Below the pieces are notes generated by a model. It was not told the origin of the DNA. It saw only the letters and a program-made list of their open reading frames with translations, and searched no databases. Both the position numbers and the translations under genes were made by a program. Below, piece after piece: positions 16,594-23,353 of a stretch of 64,000 nucleotides of DNA (positions are counted from its first letter, which is position 1; every line of letters begins with the position of its first letter). The stretch is taken from contig NZ_JAJVCN010000002.1 in assembly GCF_021390435.2 (NCBI RefSeq), positions 1,116,001-1,180,000 on the forward strand, given 5' to 3'. This DNA comes from Kibdelosporangium philippinense (lineage in GTDB: Bacteria; Actinomycetota; Actinomycetes; Mycobacteriales; Pseudonocardiaceae).

Positions 16594-17832
16594 CTACCAG
16601 GTGACCTGGCTGTACAGCTCGCGCAACCTGGCGCCCCTGACCGGGTGACCTGCCGTTACCCACTCGATCCGGCCGCGGACGTAAGCCTGGAAATCGTGGT
16701 GCCCAGCTCGGTTCTGTGCCTGCGGTCCGGTCCTGACGCAGTTGTGCAGCAACGCTTTCAGCGCGTCGTACTCCGCGCGTGGCGCGGCGGGTGCGTTGTT
16801 GACGACCAGCCCGGCAAGTTTCTGCCGCTGGTGCTGGCCGGTGACCGAGGTCTTGTCCGGGCGGATCCGGAAGCCTTCGTCCCGCGTGATCTTCGCGACG
16901 CCAGGAAGCAAGCGGTGTAACGGAAGCGTTTGCGGGCCAGAGAATGCCAGGTCATCGGCGTAGCGCGTGTAGCAGGCGCCCAGTGCTTTCGCTAAGCCGT
17001 GGAGTCTGCAGTCGAGCCGGTACGCCACGGCGTTCGCGACCGCGGGCGACGAAGGCGCGCCTTGCGGCAGGTGTGGATGTGCCAGGTGCGCCAACAATCT
17101 CCGCCGGACGCCGGGATCACCCTCCGTTTCCGGCGCGGTACGGATGACTTGGAGCGGAGTCCTGGTGGTCAGCAGACCGGCCAGAGCCACCGCTTGCTCG
17201 TACTCGTACAGCAGTGCACGGACACGCGCGCCGGTGACCGAGGCGAAGAACCCTTCAAGGTCCGTCCTGATCACCAACGGTTTCCCGGCGTGTGGCGCGG
17301 CATACGTGACCGCGGACCGTCCTTTCCGGAAACCGTGTGTGGCGTCGTGCACGGGCAGGTCGAGGTGCCGGACGAGCCGCCGCTGCGCTTCGGCCAGCCG
17401 GGGTTTGGGTGCTTCGATCAACCGCAGGCCGCCGGTGGACGTGCCGACCCACCGGGATCGATAGTGCCACAACGGTTGCGCGGCACGCTTGTTCCAGCCT
17501 TTCGCGTCGGCCAGCCAGTCCAATTCGGACAGTGTGACGTCCAGCAGTGCTGGCAGATCAAGCGATCGCTTGGGTTTCGGCGGCTCAGGCGCCGGTGGTT
17601 CGGGCAGTGGCGGGAACGCGGCGATCTGCCGTGCGAGCTCACCGCCATCGCCGAACGGCCGGCGAGGATTGTGCTGTAGCAACAGGTCTGCCATCAGCTC
17701 GGCGGCGGCCGGGTCGGTGTACAGCGTGCTCAACCGTGTCGCGATGTCAGGCTGGGTCCACGGACCGCCGAGAGCGGATGTGGCGACACGGAGTGACTCT
17801 TTCTCGCGATATCCGCGTGCCCGTGCGTACAC
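16594..17832 (-). CDS. Retron-type reverse transcriptase
   Basis: About 412 residues from GTG 17832; the start is uncertain because no binding site is visible. Fingers and palm motifs appear in order: HGFRKGRSAVTYAAPHAGK, the metal-binding DLEGFFASV (Asp about 191), LPQGAPSSPAVANAVAYRLD, the catalytic RYADDLAFSG (YADD about 291-294), then KLAGLVVNN and a thumb-like RAEYDALKALLHNC with a final YVRGRIEWV. The APHAGK block, LVVN and RGRIxWV patterns are those of retron RTs rather than group II intron or telomerase-like enzymes. All catalytic aspartates are present. An N-terminal stretch of about 90 residues precedes the RT core. A retron also needs a structured msr-msd RNA upstream and usually an effector; neither is obvious. 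Confidence 0.8.
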   Translation of the reverse strand: MYARARGYREKESLRVATSALGGPWTQPDIATRLSTLYTDPAAAELMADLLLQHNPRRPFGDGGELARQIAAFPPLPEPPAPEPPKPKRSLDLPALLDVTLSELDWLADAKGWNKRAAQPLWHYRSRWVGTSTGGLRLIEAPKPRLAEAQRRLVRHLDLPVHDATHGFRKGRSAVTYAAPHAGKPLVIRTDLEGFFASVTGARVRALLYEYEQAVALAGLLTTRTPLQVIRTAPETEGDPGVRRRLLAHLAHPHLPQGAPSSPAVANAVAYRLDCRLHGLAKALGACYTRYADDLAFSGPQTLPLHRLLPGVAKITRDEGFRIRPDKTSVTGQHQRQKLAGLVVNNAPAAPRAEYDALKALLHNCVRTGPQAQNRAGHHDFQAYVRGRIEWVTAGHPVRGARLRELYSQVTW

Positions 17833-17870
17833 GGAGTGTGCCGACGCGCGTGGGGCGCCATCCGCAGGTA

Positions 17871-18029
17871 ATGCCGTACGAACGAATCTCCGCAGCCGCA
17901 ATAGAAGCCGCGCGCCAGACCGACTACCGAGACGCGATCGTCCACTGTGGCTACGGCGACGTGCCCGCATGGGACTACTTCCCTCGTGAGTGGTTAGCCG
18001 TGTTAGAACACGTGTTAGAACACGGCTAA
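17871..18029 (+). CDS. Short ORF whose 3' end is formed by palindrome B (gene fragment candidate)
   Basis: A 52-codon frame encoding a protein-like sequence (MPYERISAAAIEAARQTDYR, then AIVHCGYGDVPAWDYF) with a mostly GC-ending codon pattern. The final 14 codons are read from the palindromic repeat. It lies divergently from the reverse transcriptase start. It may be a remnant of a gene truncated by the repeat, or a chance ORF. No ribosome binding site stronger than AGG is present. Confidence 0.3.
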   Translation: MPYERISAAAIEAARQTDYRDAIVHCGYGDVPAWDYFPREWLAVLEHVLEHG

Positions 18030-18040
18030 CCACTCACGAG
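17983..18040. repeat. REP-like palindrome, copy B
   Basis: The 22-base arms are perfect complements and enclose a 14-base loop that is itself palindromic around AACACGTGTT. It lies 4 bp beyond the dnaE2 stop and probably terminates that leftward transcript, separating it from the reverse transcriptase gene. Confidence 0.85.
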
Positions 18041-18043
18041 GGT

Positions 18044-21000
18044 TTACCTGAAGTCCCGTGACTTGGAAGGGATGCGGAGATCCAGATTCTGCAGCCGATC
18101 GGCCTGCAGGCTGATGACTCCCTCGGCCTTCTCGACGATCCCGCGCACCAGCATGGCCGAGCTGCCCCGCGCCACCCGGCGGTAGCGGGCCCACAAGCCC
18201 GGCGAGCACACCACGTTCACCATGCCGGTTTCATCTTCGATGTTCAGGAATGTCACGCCGCCCGCGGTCGCCGGGCGCTGCCGGTGTGTCACGGCGCCGC
18301 CGATCAGCACGCGGGTTCCGTTTGCCACATTGGACAATGCGGCCGCTGGTAACGCGCCGAGTTCGATGAGGTGTTCGCGGACGAACTGGGTCGGAAAACT
18401 GTCCGGCGACAGGCCGTTGGCCCATACGTCGGCCACCGCGAGCTCGACCGCGTCCATCCCTGGCAGCGTTGGCGCGTCGGCGGTCGCGGTTGTTCCTGGC
18501 AGCCGGTCTGGCCGGTCGCCTGCGACAGCACCGGCGGACCACAGGGCCGCCCGCCGGCTGATCTTGAAGCAGCCGAAGGCGCCTGCCGTCGACAACGCTT
18601 CGACCTGAGCCGTGGTCAGCTGGACGCGCCTGGCCAGATCGGTCATGCTCGTGAACGGCCCGTTTGCCTGTCGTTCCTTGACAATCATCTCGGCGAGTTT
18701 CTGGCCGATGGTCCGCACTGTGCCGATGCCCAGCCGGACAGCGGGCTTTTCGTCGGTACGTTCCAGGGTCGCGTGCGGGAGGCTGGCGTTGATGTCCGGG
18801 CCGCGTACTTCCACGCCGTGCCTGCGGGCATCGGTGACCAGGGACTGCGGCGAGTAGAAACCCATTGGCTGGGCACGCAACAAGGCCGCGCAGAACGCCG
18901 CCGGGTGGTAGTACTTGAAGTAGGAGCTGGCGAAGACCAGGTACGCAAAGCTCAGCGCGTGGCTTTCCGGGAAGCCGAAGTTCGCGAACGCCAGCATCTT
19001 CGTGTAGATCCGTTCGGCCAGCTCGCCGGTGATCCCGTTTTTCGCCGCGCCTTCGTAGAACCGGTCGCGCAGGCGCTCCATCCGGTACGTGGACCGCTTG
19101 GCGCCCATCGCGCGGCGCAGCTCGTCGGCCTCGGCCGCGTCGAACCCGCCGACGTCCACCGCGAGCTGCATCATCTGTTCCTGGAACAACGGCACGCCAA
19201 GGGTTTTCTTCAACGCCGGTTTCAGCAGCTCGTGCTCGTAGACTTCCGGTTCGAGGTTGTTGCGCCTGCGGATGTACGGATGGACCGAGCCGCCCTGGAT
19301 CGGGCCTGGCCTGATCAGCGCGACTTCCACCACGAGGTCGTAGAACACCCGCGGCTTGAGCCGTGGCAGCGTGGCCATCTGCGCGCGGCTTTCCACCTGG
19401 AACACGCCGACCGAATCGGCTTTTTGGAGCATCCCGTAGATGTTCTGGTCGCCGAGGTCGAGGTTGGCGATGTCCACCTCTTTGTCCTCGTATTCGCGGA
19501 CCAGGTCGATCGCGTAGTGCAGCGCGGACAACATGCCGAGGCCGAGCAGGTCGAACTTGACCAGCCCGATGGCCGCGCAGTCGTCCTTGTCCCACTGCAG
19601 GACGGACCGATCGGCCATCCTGGCCCACTCGATCGGGCAGACCTCACCAACCGGCCGGTCGCAGATCACCATCCCGCCGGAGTGGATGCCGAGGTGCCGT
19701 GGGAAACCTTCGATCTCGTTGGCCAGTTCGAGTACGACATCGGGGATGTCGTGGTCGTTCTCGTCCACTGTAGACTTCACGGGGCCCCAGCGGTCGATCT
19801 GCTTGCTCCACGCGTCCTGCTGCCCCGCTGAATAGCCGAGCGCCCGCGCCATGTCCCGGACCGACGACTTGGCCCGGTACGTGATCACGTTCGCGACTTG
19901 TGCCGCACGCCAACGATTGTGCTTCTTGTAGACGTACTGGATCGCCTCCTCGCGGCGATCGGACTCGATGTCGAGGTCGATGTCCGGCGGGCCGTCTCGG
20001 GCAGGTGCGAGGAACCGTTCGAACAACAGGTTGTGGGCGACCGCGTCGACGCCGGTGATCTCCAACGCGTAGCAGACCGCGGAGTTCGCCGCCGATCCAC
20101 GGCCCTGGCAGAGGATGTTGCTTTCCCGGCAGAACCGGGCGATGTCCCAGACCACCAGGAAGTACCCGGGAAACCCGAGTTCCTCGATCACCTTGAGCTC
20201 GTGGTCGATCTGCGCGTACGCCTTGGGGTTCTCGTCTGAGCGGCCGTAGCGGCGGGCAGCACCCGTGTAGGTCAGATACCGCAGGTACGAATCCTCGGTA
20301 TGCCCTGGCGGCACATCGAACGGCGGCAGTTTCGGCGCCACCAAAGCTAAGTCGAACGACAGGTCCACGCCGAGCACAGCAGCCCGTTGGACCGCGCCGG
20401 GATAACGCCGGTCGAACCGCGCTTTCATCTCCGCACCAGATCGCATGTACGCGGTCGCGGGCGGAAGCCAACCCTCCATCTCGTCCAGGCTTTTCCGCGA
20501 CCGCACGGCAGCCATGGCCGCGGCCAGCCGGGCGCGGTTGGGGTGCGCGTAGTGCACGGCGTTCGTCGCGATTGTCGGCAGGCCGAATTCCGCTGCCATC
20601 CCAGCGAGGATGTCGTTGCGGAAACTGTCCTGTGGCATGCCGTGGTCGGTCAGTTCGACGAAAACGTTCTCTTTTCCGAACATGTCGACGAGGTGCTTGA
20701 GCTTCCCGGCCGCCGCGACCGGGCCTTCGGTGTCCAGCGCGCGGCGCACGGCTCCTTTGCGGCAACCGGTGAGCACGACACACTGGTCCTTGGTCTCATC
20801 GATGACCTGCTCGATGTCGTACACCGGACGTCCCTTCTCCCCACCGTTGAGCTGCCCGGCGCTGATCGCACGGCACAGCGCTGTGTATCCGTCCAACCTG
20901 CGCGCCAACAACAAGAGGTGCTCACCGACCGGATCCGGCACACCGGTCTGCGGCGCGGGCAGACCGAGGCTCAGTTCGGTGCCGAAAACCGTGCGGACAC

Positions 21001-21352
21001 CGAGTTCTTTCGCGGCTTCAGCGAACCGGACCACGCCGTACATGCCGTCGTGGTCGGTGATCGCGATCGCTTCGAGGCCCTGGATCGCGGCCGCTTCGAC
21101 GAGCTCCTCCGGATGACTGGCGCCGTCGAGGAAGCTGAAGTTGGAGTGGCAGTGCAGTTCGGCATATGGCACCCGTTCCGCACCACCGGGATGGTCGGTC
21201 GCGCCAGGCAACTGGAAGCCCGGCGGGAGCGTGTACCGCTCACGGTGATGTGTCCACGCTGGACTGTCGCCGCCGTCGCCGGTCTGGAAAGGCTTGCCGG
21301 ACAAGGCCCGCTCAAGATCCGACCATCGGACGGGTGGATTGTTCCAGCCCAT
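18044..21352 (-). CDS. dnaE2: Error-prone DNA polymerase III alpha subunit
   Basis: A 1102-residue C-family polymerase used in translesion synthesis with ImuA and ImuB. The N-terminal PHP domain begins AELHCHSNFSFLDGASHPEEL and contains AIAITDHDGMYG. The palm carries the catalytic PDIDLDIES pair and further on KFDLLGLGML and PIQGGSVHPYI. A C-terminal OB-fold (about 1000-1080) lies in RVLIGGAVTHRQRPATAGG. The start is the ATG at 21352, where homologues begin MGWNNPPVRW, with AAAGGCGGCGAG before it. No TCGAAC-N4-GTTCGA box is visible in the 107 bp upstream, unlike imuA and imuB. Confidence 0.95.
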   Translation of the reverse strand: MGWNNPPVRWSDLERALSGKPFQTGDGGDSPAWTHHRERYTLPPGFQLPGATDHPGGAERVPYAELHCHSNFSFLDGASHPEELVEAAAIQGLEAIAITDHDGMYGVVRFAEAAKELGVRTVFGTELSLGLPAPQTGVPDPVGEHLLLLARRLDGYTALCRAISAGQLNGGEKGRPVYDIEQVIDETKDQCVVLTGCRKGAVRRALDTEGPVAAAGKLKHLVDMFGKENVFVELTDHGMPQDSFRNDILAGMAAEFGLPTIATNAVHYAHPNRARLAAAMAAVRSRKSLDEMEGWLPPATAYMRSGAEMKARFDRRYPGAVQRAAVLGVDLSFDLALVAPKLPPFDVPPGHTEDSYLRYLTYTGAARRYGRSDENPKAYAQIDHELKVIEELGFPGYFLVVWDIARFCRESNILCQGRGSAANSAVCYALEITGVDAVAHNLLFERFLAPARDGPPDIDLDIESDRREEAIQYVYKKHNRWRAAQVANVITYRAKSSVRDMARALGYSAGQQDAWSKQIDRWGPVKSTVDENDHDIPDVVLELANEIEGFPRHLGIHSGGMVICDRPVGEVCPIEWARMADRSVLQWDKDDCAAIGLVKFDLLGLGMLSALHYAIDLVREYEDKEVDIANLDLGDQNIYGMLQKADSVGVFQVESRAQMATLPRLKPRVFYDLVVEVALIRPGPIQGGSVHPYIRRRNNLEPEVYEHELLKPALKKTLGVPLFQEQMMQLAVDVGGFDAAEADELRRAMGAKRSTYRMERLRDRFYEGAAKNGITGELAERIYTKMLAFANFGFPESHALSFAYLVFASSYFKYYHPAAFCAALLRAQPMGFYSPQSLVTDARRHGVEVRGPDINASLPHATLERTDEKPAVRLGIGTVRTIGQKLAEMIVKERQANGPFTSMTDLARRVQLTTAQVEALSTAGAFGCFKISRRAALWSAGAVAGDRPDRLPGTTATADAPTLPGMDAVELAVADVWANGLSPDSFPTQFVREHLIELGALPAAALSNVANGTRVLIGGAVTHRQRPATAGGVTFLNIEDETGMVNVVCSPGLWARYRRVARGSSAMLVRGIVEKAEGVISLQADRLQNLDLRIPSKSRDFR

Positions 21353-21458
21353 CTCGCCGCCTTTCGGGTAATAAGGCAACTGCCCAACCGGGCAGACTTT
21401 GGTCCACTTGGGAACAAGACCCCTTTTTCGCAACGTTCCACGCGTTTACGGTCCAGCC

Positions 21459-22202
21459 GTGACTCAGCACCCGCAGGGCCCGTACCAGCCGGGCCAACCC
21501 GGCGGCAACCCGTATGGCCAGCAAGGTCAAGGGCAGCCTCACGGCGGCCCGCATCAGCCCTACGGCCAGCAACCGCCGCCGTATGGCCAGCCTCAGCCTC
21601 CTTACGGCCAGCCGCAGCAGCCTTACGGCAACTACCAGCAGCCAGGCGCGGGCAGGAAGACACCGGAAATCCCCGCGTTCGCCCAGAAGTTCACCGGTAT
21701 CGGTGCGAACTGGGGCGCCGGGAGCACCCGGCCGACGCTGCCGACGCCCAAGAGCGTCATCTGGGCGTTCCTGCTCGCCGGCGGTGGCGCGGTTTTCAGC
21801 GCGCTCTACAACATCATCTACGCGATCGGCTTCTCCAGCTACTACGGCGGTTTCTACAACGGCGGCTCGATCGTCTTTGGCGTCCTGATCGCGGCGGGCC
21901 TGTTCGTGCTCGCTGTGATGATGCGCAACGGCGCCGAGTGGGCACGGATCGTGTTGGCGATCCTCACCGGCCTCGGCCTGCTGTTCGGCCTGATCGCGCT
22001 GTTCGGCGTCGGCCTGCTGTTCACGGTCCTTGGCGGGTTCGGCGCGGTGCTGCTGATCGTGCTGATCGTGCAGCTCGCCGCGCTCGCCGCGACGATGTAC
22101 TTCCTGTTCCAGCCCGAGTCGAACGCCTATTTCAAGTCGGCGTCGGCCGGACCGGGATACCCGCCACCACCAGGACCGGGGCCCCAGAACTTCCGCGGCT
22201 GA
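21459..22202 (+). CDS. Gln/Pro/Gly-rich four-helix membrane protein
   Basis: A 247-residue protein. The first about 65 residues are a YGQ/PYGQP-type repeat tail, followed by a short linker and four hydrophobic helices (about residues 95-225). The GTG at 21459 was chosen because longer frames lack plausible sequence. Such Tyr/Gly/Gln/Pro tails on DUF4870/DUF4064-like membrane domains are common in actinobacteria. No function is known. It is divergent from dnaE2, and its last 76 bp overlap a small leftward ORF. Confidence 0.75.
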   Translation: MTQHPQGPYQPGQPGGNPYGQQGQGQPHGGPHQPYGQQPPPYGQPQPPYGQPQQPYGNYQQPGAGRKTPEIPAFAQKFTGIGANWGAGSTRPTLPTPKSVIWAFLLAGGGAVFSALYNIIYAIGFSSYYGGFYNGGSIVFGVLIAAGLFVLAVMMRNGAEWARIVLAILTGLGLLFGLIALFGVGLLFTVLGGFGAVLLIVLIVQLAALAATMYFLFQPESNAYFKSASAGPGYPPPPGPGPQNFRG

Positions 22203-22300
22203 TCATCCATCGGTCGGCGTTGCGCCGGGATCAGCTCGGCCAGCAGATCCTGGGCCATGTCCCGGTCGGACCGGGACAGTGAAGAGAAGTTCTCGAACAT
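22127..22300 (-). CDS. Candidate LexA-controlled 57-residue protein
   Basis: The frame starts MFENFSSLSRSDRDMAQDLL and continues AELIPAQRRPMDDQPRKF before a Gly/Pro tail, with mostly GC-ending codons. The ATG lies inside a perfect LexA-type palindrome and 8 bases from a CATACT -10 that has TTGACC 17 bases further upstream. A leaderless transcript starting at the ATG is therefore possible. The 3' half overlaps the end of the opposite-strand membrane-protein gene. No family is recognised. If real it would be a small SOS-induced protein. Confidence 0.45.
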   Translation of the reverse strand: MFENFSSLSRSDRDMAQDLLAELIPAQRRPMDDQPRKFWGPGPGGGGYPGPADADLK

Positions 22301-22336
22301 GTGTTCGAGTATGTCCCTACGGGTCACCTTGGTCAA
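22293..22336 (-). promoter_or_regulatory. LexA-type box with overlapping sigma-70-like promoter
   Basis: TCGAACACATGTTCGA (22293-22308, minus strand) is a perfect 16-base palindrome with the actinobacterial SOS consensus TCGAAC-N4-GTTCGA. On the minus strand TTGACC (22331-22336) and CATACT (22308-22313) are 17 bases apart directly upstream, so the box would cover the transcription start. Confidence 0.7.
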
Positions 22337-22339
22337 GTC

Positions 22340-22372
22340 AAAGGGCGGTCGTGCCGAGCACGACCGCCCTTT
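22340..22372. terminator. Strong hairpin between the membrane protein, mini-ORF and MerR genes
   Basis: A perfect 15-bp stem (AAAGGGCGGTCGTGC paired with its complement) with a CGA loop. Flanking T/A runs make it usable on both strands. It lies downstream of the rightward membrane-protein gene and upstream of the leftward SOS promoter. Confidence 0.75.
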
Positions 22373-22422
22373 GTGGTGAATGTGCTTGAGTCTCCCCCAT
22401 GGGGAGGTCGGAGAGTGGCGGA

Positions 22423-23178
22423 GTGCGCTACACGATCGGAGAGCTGGCGAGCCGAACCGGCCTGACGGTGAAAGCGATCCGTTTCTACGCGGACCGCGGC
22501 ATAGTCCCGCCGACAGACCGAAGCCCAGCCGGCCACCGCCAGTACTCACCGGAAGCCAGGGCGCGGCTCGAACTAGTCCGAGAACTCCGCGCGCTCGGTA
22601 TGGATCTGCGCACCGTCCACAAGATCCTGACCCAGGAGACCCCCTTGGCCGAAGCAGCGGAAAAGCAAGCCGAAGCGATCGCGGAACAGATCCGTACCCT
22701 GCAAGCCCAGCACGCGGCGCTGAAGTCACTGGCCACGGTGGTGTCGTTCGCGGCAACACTGGATTTGGCCCCCGGGGTGGCGGTCACCCTGACTCCCCAG
22801 CTCCCCGCAACCCCATCGGCCGCACAGCTCGAAGCCTGGCTGGAACTGGCGATTTTGGCGGAGGACAAAGATTTTCAGGCAAGGATGCGCCGGATCGCGG
22901 GGTACTACCGTGACCAACCACTCCGGCCGGATGCCGCGGCCATGGTCCGTGACCAGGCAGACCTGGATCTCGCGCCAGACTCGGCCGAAGCAGTCGCGAT
23001 CGCAACGAGGATCGTGAAAGCCCATGGTCCGCGCCGGGAGTTGGTGGCGAAGTTGGAAATTCTCAACGACGCGCGGCGGGACAGGTACATGGAGTTGGTG
23101 GCCACGGTGAATGGCTGGCCACGGCCAGACCCCCTCGGTCCGGCCCTGACCTGGTTCATGGCAGCGATGAAGGAGTAG
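22423..23178 (+). CDS. MerR-family transcriptional regulator
   Basis: About 251 residues from the GTG at 22423, which has GGAGAG upstream; an ATG at 22399 has no binding site. The N-terminal winged HTH is YTIGELASRTGLTVKAIRFY followed by ADRGIVPPTDRSPAGHRQYS. A long coiled-coil (about 75-105) forms the MerR dimer helix, then comes a roughly 140-residue effector domain of unknown ligand. No MerR-type elongated spacer promoter is evident next to it. It lies tail to tail with the YcaO gene. Confidence 0.85.
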   Translation: MRYTIGELASRTGLTVKAIRFYADRGIVPPTDRSPAGHRQYSPEARARLELVRELRALGMDLRTVHKILTQETPLAEAAEKQAEAIAEQIRTLQAQHAALKSLATVVSFAATLDLAPGVAVTLTPQLPATPSAAQLEAWLELAILAEDKDFQARMRRIAGYYRDQPLRPDAAAMVRDQADLDLAPDSAEAVAIATRIVKAHGPRRELVAKLEILNDARRDRYMELVATVNGWPRPDPLGPALTWFMAAMKE

Positions 23179-23353
23179 CAGTCACGGGCCGCCTAGCGAC
23201 CCGACTCCGAATCCATCACCGCCATCGAACCCTTGGCACCACCCAACTCTGGCTCCACCACCATCGAACCGTTGCGCCATTGGCACCTCAGCCAACTAGC
23301 TACCCTCTGTCCGTCGCCACCATCTATCGGCTCAACCCTGGCCTTCTCCGCCG

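Noticed and set aside
16594..17832. Diversity-generating retroelement
   Set aside because: No variable/template repeat pair or accessory avd-like gene is seen, and the RT motifs fit retrons better.
20387..22282. Long rightward frame through dnaE2
   Set aside because: Shadow of the dnaE2 coding strand; no start signal or family.
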